Origin: Trebonia sp963777905 | Lineage (GTDB): Bacteria; Actinomycetota; Actinomycetes; Streptosporangiales; Streptosporangiaceae | Direction: 5' to 3' | NCBI GenBank assembly: GCA_963777905.1 | Contig: CAVZSM010000014.1 | Location: 39,986 to 103,985, forward strand | Length of the DNA stretch: 64,000 nucleotides | Part shown: one piece after another, positions 9,034 to 17,950 of the stretch | Layout: every line of letters starts with the position of its first letter | Numbering within the stretch: the stretch's first letter is position 1 | Notes under the pieces: model-generated | Seen by the model: only the letters and a program-made list of their open reading frames with translations | Told to the model about the DNA's origin: nothing | The model's database searches: none | Translations under genes and position numbers: made by a program

Positions 9034-9828
9034 CTAATAAGCGGTGTCCTGCCGGTAACCGGCGTCCTGCCGGTAACCCGTGTCCTGCCGGAAGACCAGG
9101 CTCGTGCGGCCCAGTGTCACGTTAGTGCCGTCGGTGAGCATGACACGCCGCACCGGCTGCCCGTTGACAAGCGTGCCGTTGGTCGAACCCAGGTCGACAA
9201 GGACGACCTGGTCGTCTTCCACGCGCAGCTCGGCGTGGTGCCGCGACACGCCAGGGTCAACCAGCCGCAGGTCGCAGTCGGTCCCCCGGCCGAGCAGCGT
9301 CACCGGCGTCTGCAGGTCGTACGTGCTGCCGGCCTCCAAGCCCGTCCCCGGGGCCGAGCCCGCCACGACGAGCCGCGGCCTGCCGTAGAACTGCGCGCCA
9401 GGCGCCCGCGGCAGGTCGCTGACCGGCTGCCGGACCTCGCCTGCCTCGACGGTGTGGCCCCTGATTACCCCAGACCTGATCCGGAACGTGCCCGTCGTGA
9501 GGTCAGGGATGCCCTCGAACCGCATTCGCACCGGGCCGACGAACGAGTACCCCTGCTCCTTGGCGTAGTCCCTGGCCAGGGTCGCCAACTCCACGCCGAG
9601 GCTCTCCGCGTACACGTCCAGCCGCTCGAAATCGCTCTCGGCCACCTCGACGACGAAATCGTTCGGCACGAGGGTACGGCCCTGGGCCACGATCGCGGCG
9701 CGGTCGTCCATCTCACGCTGAATCGCGCTGGCAACCTCCACGGGCTGCAGTTCAGACTTGAAGGCGCGCGCGAAGGCTCCTTCGACCATGCCTTCAAGCC
9801 GCCGTTCGAAGCGCTGCAAAACACCCAC
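9034..9828 (-). CDS. fhaA: FhaA: DUF3662 plus FHA domain signalling protein
   Basis: The 264-residue protein starts MGVLQRFERRLEGMVEGAFA, the typical opening of the DUF3662 domain (about residues 1-115), followed by a short linker and an FHA domain (about 170-240: LGRGTDCDLR, SRHHAELR, GSTNGTLVNG). In mycobacteria FhaA binds phosphorylated MviN and links PknB to lipid II export. It is the first gene of the cluster, 90 bp from the divergent tRNA-Leu. The linker between the domains is much shorter than in M. tuberculosis, and a small Tyr/Arg/Gln/Asp repeat follows the FHA domain at the very C-terminus. Confidence 0.92.
   Translation of the reverse strand: MGVLQRFERRLEGMVEGAFARAFKSELQPVEVASAIQREMDDRAAIVAQGRTLVPNDFVVEVAESDFERLDVYAESLGVELATLARDYAKEQGYSFVGPVRMRFEGIPDLTTGTFRIRSGVIRGHTVEAGEVRQPVSDLPRAPGAQFYGRPRLVVAGSAPGTGLEAGSTYDLQTPVTLLGRGTDCDLRLVDPGVSRHHAELRVEDDQVVLVDLGSTNGTLVNGQPVRRVMLTDGTNVTLGRTSLVFRQDTGYRQDAGYRQDTAY
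9044..9091 (-). repeat. 18-bp tandem repeat at the 3' end of fhaA
   Basis: Two and a half units of an 18-bp sequence (GTGTCCTGCCGGTAACCG on the plus strand, with 1-2 changes) encode GYRQDT/GYRQDA repeats after the FHA domain. It is a recent-looking in-frame duplication that ends two codons before the stop. Confidence 0.85.
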
Positions 9829-9917
9829 CCGTCCGGCCTCCCTTCGGCACCTTTCGTACCTGATGGTATCCGGGGTACGAGTGCTGATGAGGACGTGCTA
9901 ATCTAAGTCCTCGCCCG

Positions 9918-10000
9918 GGGCGGGTGGCGGAACGGCAGACGCGCACGGTTCAGGTCCGTGTGCCCGAAAGGGTGTGAGGGTTCAAATCCCTCCTCGCCCA
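9918..10000 (+). tRNA. tRNA-Leu (anticodon CAG)
   Basis: The 83-nt class II tRNA has acceptor arms GGGCGGG/CTCGCCC with one G-U pair, an anticodon stem CACGG/CCGTG around loop TTCAGGT (anticodon CAG), a long variable arm and a T-arm GAGGG-TTCAAAT-CCCTC. The discriminator is A, as expected for leucine. CCA is not encoded. In M. tuberculosis a tRNA-Leu also lies next to fhaA. Confidence 0.95.
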
Positions 10001-10004
10001 CCCA

Positions 10005-10036
10005 AAAGCTGGCCTGCGGAAACGCAGGCCAGCTTT
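10005..10036 (+). terminator. Intrinsic terminator of tRNA-Leu
   Basis: A perfect 14-bp stem (AAAGCTGGCCTGCG) with a GAAA tetraloop begins four bases after the tRNA end and is followed by GTTTTCC. The A-tract/T-tract flanks suit termination in either direction. Confidence 0.85.
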
Positions 10037-10119
10037 GTTTTCCCTCTGCCTTCCCGCGGGACAACCTCACCGGTCCCACAGCCCTCACGGCTTTCACTGA
10101 CCCGTAGTACCCAGAACCA

Positions 10120-10187
10120 CTTTGTAGACGCCGTGACCACTTGTGACCGGTCACTCGATGCCGGAAATGGTCACCACGTCTACAAAG
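10120..10187. repeat. Imperfect long inverted repeat between tRNA-Leu and the response regulator gene
   Basis: The 21-bp arm CTTTGTAGACGCCGTGACCAC at 10120-10140 is mirrored at 10167-10187 with three mismatches. The loop contains a second palindrome, TGACCGGTCA (10144-10153). The rest of 10037-10243 holds no credible gene. It could terminate the minus-strand two-component operon, but the long arms lack a following T-run; it could equally be an operator or a small palindromic element. Confidence 0.65.
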
Positions 10188-10243
10188 CCAACGGAAGTGG
10201 CTGATGTGACTAGTGGTGGATCGTCGGCTGGCTACTGGGGCAG

Positions 10244-10990
10244 TCAGGTGCCTGGGGAGACCAGGCCGGACTCGTAGGCGAGGACCACGGCCTGGACGCG
10301 ATCGCGCAGGCCCAGTTTCGTGAGGATGCGGGTGACGTGAGTCTTCACCGTCGCCTCGCTGAGGAAGAGGTCGGCAGCGATCTCGGCGTTCGACATGCCG
10401 CGCGCGATCACGCCGAGGACCTCGAGTTCCCTGGGGGTCAGCGCGGACAGGTCGCGGCCAGGACCGCCGGAGGCAGCAGCGCGCGGGGACGCCGGGGACT
10501 CCGCGGGCGCCGCGGCTGGCGGGCGGGCGAAGCGCTCGACCAGGCGGCGGGTCACGGACGGCGCGAGCAGCGCGTCGCCGGTGCGGACGAGCTGGACGGC
10601 CGCGACCAGGTGCTCAGGGGTGACGTCCTTGAGCAGGAAACCGCTCGCGCCGGCGGACAAGGCCGCGTAGACGTACTCGTCCAGGTCGAACGTGGTCAAG
10701 ATGATGATCCGCGTCCCCGCGGCCCCCGCCGCCACGATTTGCCTGGTCGCCTCGATGCCGTCCAGCCGCGGCATCCGGATGTCCATCAGCACGACGTCGG
10801 GCCGGTGCTGGAGCACCGCCGCGATCGCCTGCTCGCCGTCGGCGGCCTCGGCGAGCACGTCGACGCCGGCCGCCTTCAGGATGAGCCCGAAGCCGCCCCG
10901 TACCAGCGCCTGATCGTCGGCGACCACCGTGGTCACCGGCCGCGGGCTGCCGGGACCGATGCCGCCGCTCGGCACCGCGCCGCCGGTCAC
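10244..10990 (-). CDS. NarL/LuxR-family response regulator
   Basis: The 248-residue protein has a receiver domain (about residues 18-140) with acidic pair DD in VVADDQALVRGG, phospho-acceptor aspartate in VVLMDIRMP and the conserved lysine in FLLKD. A Pro/Ala-rich linker leads to a LuxR-type helix-turn-helix (LTPRELEVLGVIARGMSNAE, then TVKTHVTRILTKLGLRDR). The ATG overlaps the stop of the upstream histidine kinase by 4 bp, so the two form a cognate pair. The divergently transcribed ABC exporter beyond the kinase is a plausible target, but that is inference from position only. Confidence 0.93.
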   Translation of the reverse strand: MTGGAVPSGGIGPGSPRPVTTVVADDQALVRGGFGLILKAAGVDVLAEAADGEQAIAAVLQHRPDVVLMDIRMPRLDGIEATRQIVAAGAAGTRIIILTTFDLDEYVYAALSAGASGFLLKDVTPEHLVAAVQLVRTGDALLAPSVTRRLVERFARPPAAAPAESPASPRAAASGGPGRDLSALTPRELEVLGVIARGMSNAEIAADLFLSEATVKTHVTRILTKLGLRDRVQAVVLAYESGLVSPGT

Positions 10991-12362
10991 GACGCGGCCC
11001 CTGTCGGCATGACCGCCCGTACCTGCCAGCCGCCGCCGGGTCGCGGCCCCGCGGCGAGCTCACCGCCGTAGAGCGCCAGCCGCTCGCGCAGCCCGAGCAG
11101 CCCGCGACCCGGGGTGCCGGCGTGGCCGCCGTCGTTCCCGGCAGCAGGCCCGCTGCCGGGCCCGTCGTCGCTGACCGTGATCACGAGCTGCTCGCCCCAC
11201 TCCACGCCCACGGTCGCCGCCGCCCGGCCGGCATGCCGCAGCACGTTGGTGAGCCCTTCCTGCACGACCCGGTACGCGGCCAGGTCGGCGCCCGGTGACG
11301 GGGCCGGCACTCACCGCTGACCCGGAGCTCGACAGGGAGCCCGGCGGCCGACACCCGGCCGATCAGCGCATCAAGCTCGCCGAGCCCCGGCTGCGGCAGG
11401 AGCGCTCCGGGGCGGTCCTCAGCGCCCGGCCGCGGACCGGCGGCCCCGGCTTCCCGGCCGTCGGCGAACGGACTGAGCAGGCCCAGCAGGTTCCGCAGCT
11501 CTGCCATCGCATCACGGCCTGTCGCCTCGACGGCGAGCAGCGCGGTTTCCGCGTCGGGCGGGGACGAAGCCAGGATCTTCCGCGCCGCGCCGGCCTGGAC
11601 GATCATGACGGACACATTGTGCGTGACGACGTCGTGCAGCTCGGCCGCGATGCGGGCACGCTCGGCGGCAAGGGCCCGTTCCGTCGCCGCCGCGGCCTCG
11701 GCGCCGGCGCGGCGCAGCCGGGCGGTGGAGTCGGCGAGCCGCCGGCGCAGCTCGCGGATGCCGAGACCGGCCGCGGCGGCCGGCAGGACCACGAAGATCG
11801 CGGTGAGCCGCCCGGGGAACTGAAACTGGGGGAAGCGGGCGCCGAACTCCGCGGCGGCGGCGACGGTGGTCAGGGACACCGCGGCGATCGCCAGGTTCCG
11901 GTACCGGGAGTAGGCGATCGCGCTGTAGGCGGCGTACACGGCGGTACCGAGTGCGACCTTCGGCACGAAGTCCTGCTGCACGATCGCGATCGCGGCGATG
12001 ATGACCAGCCAGGCCGTGATCGGGTACAGCCGCCGCCACGCCAGCGGCAGCGCGGTGAGCGCGGCGGCGGTCAGCATCAGCAGCGACGCGTGCGCAGGGA
12101 CCAGCGTGAGCAGCGGCCGGCCTATCTTGCTCAGCGGCAGGCCGGCCTGGATGGCGTGCTGGACGGCGGCCGAAGAGCCGACCACGGTGACCGTCGCGGT
12201 GCCCGCCCGTGCCTGGGAGCGCTGCGTCATCTCGTAGACCGCGCCGATCGCCGCACCGACCGCGACGGCGCCGTCCAGCGCGAGCGCCCAGCCTGTCGGC
12301 GCCGCGCCGCGCGGTTCGGCCCGCCGGAAGAAGGCGACAAGCGAGCCGATACGTCCTGCCAC
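10987..12362 (-). CDS. Two-component sensor histidine kinase, HisKA_3 type (frameshifted in this sequence)
   Basis: NarL-partner kinase with several N-terminal membrane helices (first about 200 residues), a short coiled region and the HisKA_3 phosphorylation motif AELHDVVTHNVSVMIVQAG. The HATPase part is split: the frame is lost at about 11300-11312 and recovered as GADLAAYRVVQEGLTNVLRH, with the ATP-binding motifs VSDDGPG and GLLGLRERL near the end. Adding one base restores a continuous protein of about 458 residues. It overlaps the response regulator downstream. What it senses cannot be read from the sequence; the pair lies divergent from a MacB-like exporter, a common arrangement for antimicrobial-peptide or envelope-stress sensing. 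Confidence 0.88.
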
Positions 12363-12507
12363 ATAATCATTGTCGCCGGTATGCGGGGCAGCGGCATCCT
12401 CCGTCCCAGGTATGCCCGACTACATCGGAAGGATGATGGACGCCGACGAGTAAGCCGGGGACGTTATGGAAGATCCATAGTGCGAGCGACGCGGACGGGG
12501 CAGCCGC

Positions 12508-13212
12508 GTGACTACCTTCGCCACCATGGACGCGCTAGTTCAGCTAGAGAACGTGGTGAAGCGGTACGACGGGCCGCGGGCCGCTATTGACGGTGTCAGC
12601 GTACGGATCGACCCCGGCGAGGCCGTGGCCATCATGGGGCCGTCCGGGTCGGGCAAGTCCACGCTGCTCAACCTCATCGCCGGGATGGACCGGCCGACCT
12701 CGGGCTCGGTCCGGGTCGGCGACGAACGAGTCGACATGCTGTCCGAGGCGGGCGCCGCACGGTTCCGGCGTAGGCAGGTCGGCATGATCTTCCAGTTCTT
12801 TAACCTGCTCGACGACATGACGGTCATCGACAACGTGCTGTTGCCCGCACAGCTCGGCGGGGTCAAGGCACGCGAGGCGCGGCGGCGCGCCGACGAACTG
12901 CTCGGCACGCTCAGGATCTCGCACCGGCGGGACGCCTACCCGGCCCGGCTATCCGGGGGCGAGCGGCAGCGGGTGGCGATCGCCCGGGCGCTGATCAACT
13001 CACCGTCGCTGCTGCTCGCCGACGAGCCGACCGGCGCGGTGGACTCCGCCACCGGGGACGAGATCGGCGCGCTGCTGCTCGGCCTCAACGCGGCGGGCCA
13101 GACGCTGATCCTGGTCACGCACAGCCCGGAACTGGCCCACCGGTACGCGCGGCGCGTCGTGCACATCGCGGACGGGCGGATCGCGTCAGACACGGCGGTG
13201 ACGCTGCCGTGA
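12508..13212 (+). CDS. ABC transporter ATP-binding protein, MacB/LolD type
   Basis: ATPase of about 234 residues (228 if the ATG at 12526 is the start). Motifs: Walker A GPSGSGKST, Q-loop FQFFNL, signature LSGGERQRVA, Walker B LLLADEPTGAVDS and the switch histidine in LVTHSPE. The VDSATG variant after Walker B is typical of the MacB/LolD subfamily that powers mechanotransmission rather than substrate import. Its stop overlaps the permease start by 4 bp. The pair is divergent from a two-component system 145 bp away, suggesting regulation by it. Confidence 0.93.
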   Translation: MTTFATMDALVQLENVVKRYDGPRAAIDGVSVRIDPGEAVAIMGPSGSGKSTLLNLIAGMDRPTSGSVRVGDERVDMLSEAGAARFRRRQVGMIFQFFNLLDDMTVIDNVLLPAQLGGVKAREARRRADELLGTLRISHRRDAYPARLSGGERQRVAIARALINSPSLLLADEPTGAVDSATGDEIGALLLGLNAAGQTLILVTHSPELAHRYARRVVHIADGRIASDTAVTLP

Positions 13213-15620
13213 GCGCCGTCTTCCGGGCCGCCGCCGGCGGCCTCGGCGGGCGGAGACTGCAGGCCATCATCATCGGCCTGGTCGTTCTCGCCGCCACCGC
13301 CGCCTCCACCCTCGCGCTCGGCATGCTCGCCGACGCGCACAGCCCCTTCGACCACGCGTTCGCGCAGCAGAACGGCGCGCACGTCGCTGTCACCCTCGAC
13401 ACGTCCATCGCGTCGGCCGCCCAGATAACGAACGCCGCGCATGTCAAGGGCGTCACGGCCGTCGCCGGACCGTTCGAGACGGAAAGCGTCAACGCCAAGG
13501 TCGAGCCGCCGGGCGTCACCGGCGGCTCGATCAGCACCCAGCTGAACTTCGCCGGCCGCCCCAGTCCAGGCGGCCCGGTGGACGACCTCACCTTGCAGCA
13601 GGGTCACTGGGCCGGCGGCGACGACCAGGCCGTCGTCTCCGACACCGGCAACGCGCCCAACCAGCTCGGCACCACCATCACCGTCGGCAGTCGGACGATG
13701 ACCGTCGTCGGAGTCGCGGATTCGGTGACGAACACGGCCGACGTCTGGGTACTGCCCGCCGAGATGGCAGCCATCGCCGGCCAGGGCGGGTCCGGCCAGG
13801 CGCAGCTGCTCTACCGGTTCGCGTCCAGCGCGACCGACAGCGACATTAGCGCGGACATCGGCGAGGTCGAGGCGGCGCTGCCGTCCGGCGCGGTACTGAG
13901 CCATGTCAGCTACCTGAGCGTCCGCCAGTCAGAGCAGTCCAGCGTCGCTCCCTGGGTGCCGTTCATCGTGGCATTCGGCGTGATCGCCTTGGCCATCTCG
14001 GTGCTGATCGTGGTCAACGTGGTCGGCGGCGCGGTTGTCGCGGGCACCACGCGGATCGGCGTACTCAAATCCGTCGGCTTCACGCCGGCACAGGTCGTGG
14101 CCTGTTACGTGCTGCTCGTCGCGGTCCCTGGGGTGACCGGCGCGGCCGCCGGCCTGGTCGTCGGCAACCTGCTCGCCGTACCGCTCTACCGGCAGAACGC
14201 GCAGGTGTACCAGGTCGGCGTGCTTGGCGTGCCGTTCTGGGTGGATATCGTGGTGCCGCTCGCGGTGATCGCGCTTACCGTGCTCGCCGCCGTCGGGCCG
14301 GCGTCCAGGGCCGGCTCCATGTCCGCGGTGCAGGCGATCGCGACCGGCCGCGCGCCGAGGCCGCGGCACGGGTTCTTCGCGCAGCGGATGCTCGCAAAGC
14401 TGACGTCGGTGCCCCGCCCGGTTACCCTCGGGTTCGCCGCGCCCGCCGCCAGGCCGGGCCGGACCCTGGTCACGCTGGTCGCCGTGCTGTTCGGCGCGGC
14501 GGCGGTCACCTTCGGCGTCGGGCTCGCGACCTCGCTGAACCGCGTCTACAACGACATCTCCCCGGCCGCGCGTCTCCCGGTGCGGGTCGTGCCGCCGCCC
14601 CCGGGCGGCCAGGCGCCCCCGCCGGGCGGCGGCAGCGTGCATATCACCATCGGCCCCCACTTCCACGGCCTCGGCGCGCTGACCGCGGCGCAGCAGGACG
14701 CGATCAGCTCGGCGATCGCCGCCACCCCTGGCACGCAGCACTACCTGACGCAGGCGGCCGACAACCTCTCGCTGTCCGGCCTGGACAGCTCCAACGGCGG
14801 CGCGCAAATCACCGCCTACGGCGGCGGCGATCCGGCCTGGTCGGGCCTGGTGCTGATCTCCGGCGGCTGGTACGCCCAGTCGCCTGGCGTTCGCGAGATC
14901 GACGTCAACACGCTGTTCCTTACCGACACGAACACCGCGGTCGGAGACACGTACACGCTGGTCAACGGGACCCACAATGTCACGGCGAAGATCGTGGGAG
15001 AGGTGTTCCAGCCAGGCAACGACGTGAGCATCTACATGTCCCAGGCCACGCTCACCGCGATCGACCCGACGGTCACCGGCCCCGGCAGCTTCGCGGTCTC
15101 GCTGCGGCCCGGGGTGAGCGCCGACGACTACTCCGTCGCGCTGCAGAACACGCTCGGCAACAGCTACTTCGTCGGCACCGGAGGCGGCGGCCAGGCACTG
15201 GTCGCCATCATCACCCTGGTCACGATGCTCACCCTCCTGATCATCGCCATCGCGGGCCTCGGCGTGCTGAACACCGTCGCCCTGCAGATCCGCGAGAAAG
15301 CCCACGACATCGGCATCTTCAAGGCTCTCGGCATGACACCGCGGCAGGCCCTCAGCATGGTGGTCTGCTCGGTCGGCATCACCGGCCTCGTCGCGGGCAT
15401 CGTCGCGGTCCCCATCGGCATCCTGCTGCACAACAACGTGCTCCCGGCGATGGCCAGCGCGGCGAACTCCGGCATCCCGCAGTCGGTGATGTCCGTTTAC
15501 TCGGCACCGGAGATGGTGCTGCTAGGCCTCGCTGGCCTGGTCATCGCCATCGCCGGGGCGCTGGCCCCGGCCTCATGGGCGGCCGGTTCCCGGACCGCCA
15601 CCGCCCTGCGAACAGAGTAA
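13209..15620 (+). CDS. FtsX/MacB-like ABC transporter permease
   Basis: The 803-residue permease has the duplicated FtsX-domain layout: an N-terminal helix, a large outside domain, three helices (about residues 235-380), another helix near 425, a second outside domain with a Pro/Gly-rich patch (PPPPGGQAPPPGGGS), and three final helices. The ECTLGV-like coupling region appears as EKAHDIGIFKALGMTPRQAL in the second half and TTRIGVLKSVGFTPAQVVA in the first. It is co-translated with the ATPase. The substrate is unknown; the divergent two-component pair makes export of, or defence against, a membrane-active compound a reasonable guess. Confidence 0.9.
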   Translation: MSAVFRAAAGGLGGRRLQAIIIGLVVLAATAASTLALGMLADAHSPFDHAFAQQNGAHVAVTLDTSIASAAQITNAAHVKGVTAVAGPFETESVNAKVEPPGVTGGSISTQLNFAGRPSPGGPVDDLTLQQGHWAGGDDQAVVSDTGNAPNQLGTTITVGSRTMTVVGVADSVTNTADVWVLPAEMAAIAGQGGSGQAQLLYRFASSATDSDISADIGEVEAALPSGAVLSHVSYLSVRQSEQSSVAPWVPFIVAFGVIALAISVLIVVNVVGGAVVAGTTRIGVLKSVGFTPAQVVACYVLLVAVPGVTGAAAGLVVGNLLAVPLYRQNAQVYQVGVLGVPFWVDIVVPLAVIALTVLAAVGPASRAGSMSAVQAIATGRAPRPRHGFFAQRMLAKLTSVPRPVTLGFAAPAARPGRTLVTLVAVLFGAAAVTFGVGLATSLNRVYNDISPAARLPVRVVPPPPGGQAPPPGGGSVHITIGPHFHGLGALTAAQQDAISSAIAATPGTQHYLTQAADNLSLSGLDSSNGGAQITAYGGGDPAWSGLVLISGGWYAQSPGVREIDVNTLFLTDTNTAVGDTYTLVNGTHNVTAKIVGEVFQPGNDVSIYMSQATLTAIDPTVTGPGSFAVSLRPGVSADDYSVALQNTLGNSYFVGTGGGGQALVAIITLVTMLTLLIIAIAGLGVLNTVALQIREKAHDIGIFKALGMTPRQALSMVVCSVGITGLVAGIVAVPIGILLHNNVLPAMASAANSGIPQSVMSVYSAPEMVLLGLAGLVIAIAGALAPASWAAGSRTATALRTE

Positions 15621-15628
15621 GGCGCTCG

Positions 15629-17083
15629 CTAACCGTCAAGCTCGTAGTCGCGGCGGCGGGCGCGGCGAGTACGGGCCCAGTACTCGAAGGAGAATCCCGG
15701 CCAGATAGCGCGGTTCACGCCCGCGTCGTCGAGGTACCAGCTGCGGCAGCCGCCCGCGCTCCACACCGCGCGGCGCAGCCTGTGCTGCAAAGCGTCGTTA
15801 TACCTGCGTGCCGCGGGCGCCCTGGCCTCGATCGTGCTCGCCTTCGCCCTCGACAGGACGCGCAGGCAGCTCAGCACGTGCTGAACCTGGGCCTCGATCA
15901 TGAACACGACCGAAGTATGGCCGAGGCCGGTGTTCGGGCCCAGGAGCATGAAGAAGTTCGGGAAGCCGGGGACGGTGATCCCGCGGAAGGCCTCGACCCC
16001 CGATGTCCACGCGTCCTTGAGCTTGACGCCATCGCGCCCGGCCACGTTCAGCTCTGCGGCCGCGTCGACGACACGGAATCCCGTGCCGAAGACGAGCACA
16101 TCGGCCTCGTGCAGCGCCCCGTCCGCCGTCACGACACCGGACGGGGCGATCGCCGTGACGCGGTCGGTGGCGAGCTCGACATTCGGCCGCTGCAGCGCCG
16201 GATAGTAGTCAGAGGACAGCAGGATCCGCTTGCACCCGATCGTGTAGTCCGGGGTCAGCCGCGCTCGTAGCCCCGGATCGGGTACCTGCCGTTCAAGATG
16301 CTTGCGCGCCATTGCCTCCAGCGGCGCCATCAGCCTGGGGTCGACCGCGAAGCCGGCCGCGCGGCTTTCCAGCCCCCAGTAGACGAGGTACCGCAGCGCA
16401 CGCGCGGCACCTGGCACGGCGCGCAGCGCCGCACGCGTGCGCGGCGACATCCCGGCGTCCGGCCGCGGGTGGATCCACGGCGGCGTGCGCTGGAACACGG
16501 TCAGGTGCGCGGCCTCGCTGGCGACGGCGGGGACGAACTGGATGGCGGAGGCGCCAGTGCCGATGACGGCGACCCGCTTCCCCGCCAGGCTGGCGGCGGG
16601 GTCCCAGGACGAGGAGTGGAAGGATTCGCCGGCGAACGAGTCGATGCCAGGGATCTCCGGATACGACGGGATGTGCAGCGCGCCCGCGCCGGATACCACT
16701 GCGTGCGCGCGGTATCGCTCGCCGTCCGCGGTGCGCACGGTCCACAGCTGGTCCGCGTCGTCCCATGCCACCGACTCGACCCGGCTGCCGTACCTGATGT
16801 GCTCCTCGATCCCGTATTTGGCGGCGCACCCGCGCAGGTAGTCCCAGATCTCCTGCTGCGGCGCGAACAGTCGGCTCCAGTCCGGGTTCAGCTCGTATGA
16901 GAACGAGTAGAGCGGCGACGGCACGTCGCAGGCGCAGCCCGGGTACCGGTTGTCCCGCCAGGTCCCGCCGAGTTCCGTGGCCTTCTCCAGGATCACGAAG
17001 TCGTCGAAGCCCGCCTTCCGCAGGCCGATGCCCATCCCGATGCCGCCGAACCCGGAGCCGATGATGACGATTTTGTGCCGCAC
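15629..17083 (-). CDS. Flavin-containing monooxygenase, Baeyer-Villiger type
   Basis: The 484-residue protein carries an N-terminal FAD Rossmann motif GSGFGGIGMGIGL, a second nucleotide-binding motif GTGASAIQFVPA for NADPH, and FAGESFHSSSWD between them, which fits the type I Baeyer-Villiger fingerprint FxGxxxHxxxW. GGTWRDNRYPGCACDVPS is also typical. Such enzymes insert oxygen next to ketones in cyclic, linear or steroid substrates. The substrate cannot be predicted. It converges on the ABC permease with an 8-bp gap and is 17 bp from the universal stress gene upstream, so those two may be co-transcribed. Confidence 0.9.
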   Translation of the reverse strand: MRHKIVIIGSGFGGIGMGIGLRKAGFDDFVILEKATELGGTWRDNRYPGCACDVPSPLYSFSYELNPDWSRLFAPQQEIWDYLRGCAAKYGIEEHIRYGSRVESVAWDDADQLWTVRTADGERYRAHAVVSGAGALHIPSYPEIPGIDSFAGESFHSSSWDPAASLAGKRVAVIGTGASAIQFVPAVASEAAHLTVFQRTPPWIHPRPDAGMSPRTRAALRAVPGAARALRYLVYWGLESRAAGFAVDPRLMAPLEAMARKHLERQVPDPGLRARLTPDYTIGCKRILLSSDYYPALQRPNVELATDRVTAIAPSGVVTADGALHEADVLVFGTGFRVVDAAAELNVAGRDGVKLKDAWTSGVEAFRGITVPGFPNFFMLLGPNTGLGHTSVVFMIEAQVQHVLSCLRVLSRAKASTIEARAPAARRYNDALQHRLRRAVWSAGGCRSWYLDDAGVNRAIWPGFSFEYWARTRRARRRDYELDG

Positions 17084-17100
17084 CTGAGGGACCCTAGGCC

Positions 17101-17691
17101 TTACGGGACCACGATGACCGGGCAGCTCGCGTGCCGGGCTAGCCAGCCGGGGACCGAGCCGGCGATGTGGTGCCAGAAGTGCCTGGGCGCGCCGATCACC
17201 AGGGCGTCGGCACTGAACTCCGCCGCCATCGCGCCCAGCTCCCGCGCGGGGCTGCCGCGCCGGGTTCGCACGTGCACCTCGAGCTGGCTCGGGTCGGCGA
17301 CCTGGTCCAGCTCGGTGAGCAGCCAGCGCTCCAGTGCGTCGTTATCCCTTGGCAGCCCGACCACCTGGCCGGTGAGCGGCTCGCAGTAGACGCCGGGAGA
17401 CGTCACGTAGACCATGAGCAGCGGCCGGTCGAGCCGCCGGGCCAGCCCGGCGGCGTACGCGAGGGCGTTGCGTGCCGACGTGGAGCCGTCGTAGCCGGCG
17501 ATAACGGGATGAGCCAGGCTGGTCGGGCGCGGCTGGCAGGGCAGGAACTCATCGGGGCGCACGGACTCCCGGTGGCGGCGCCGTTCTGGCCGGCGCTGCC
17601 GCTGAAGCGGGCCTTGCTGCCCAGCGCCGCGCTCATCAGCGCCGCGCTGCTCAGGCAGGCCCTTTTCCGGGGAAGGCTCAGCCTGGTCCAT
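17101..17691 (-). CDS. Universal stress protein family (UspA)
   Basis: The C-terminal 140 residues form one Usp domain: it opens PVIAGYDGSTSARNAL and ends with the nucleotide-binding region VIGAPRHFWHHIAGSVPG and ARHASCPVIVVP. From the ATG at 17691 there is a 60-residue Gln/Arg/Glu-rich extension unlike the family; a GTG at 17562 preceded by GGGAG would give about 154 residues, the usual length, so the true start is uncertain. Usp proteins bind ATP and help survival under stress or hypoxia. It precedes the monooxygenase gene on the same strand. Confidence 0.85.
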   Translation of the reverse strand: MDQAEPSPEKGLPEQRGADERGAGQQGPLQRQRRPERRRHRESVRPDEFLPCQPRPTSLAHPVIAGYDGSTSARNALAYAAGLARRLDRPLLMVYVTSPGVYCEPLTGQVVGLPRDNDALERWLLTELDQVADPSQLEVHVRTRRGSPARELGAMAAEFSADALVIGAPRHFWHHIAGSVPGWLARHASCPVIVVP

Positions 17692-17950
17692 ATGCGCGTC
17701 CTAGCGGCCACACGGGGTCAATAGTTTTGTTATAGCAAGTAACCTACCCGCCGGTTAAGCGGAACATACATATACGCGTGCAATGCCCACCAGCGCCAGA
17801 GTTATTCGCGCCCGGGCGTGCGGACAGCCAGCACTATAGGCGCCCCGCGGCCGTCGCGGAAGCACCCGGCGGCGGCGATCTGTCCGGTCACCCTCGTTAA
17901 GAAGGGGAAGTAACGCCCTTTCGCTGTCCCGGGTCCTTCCAGGTGGCACG

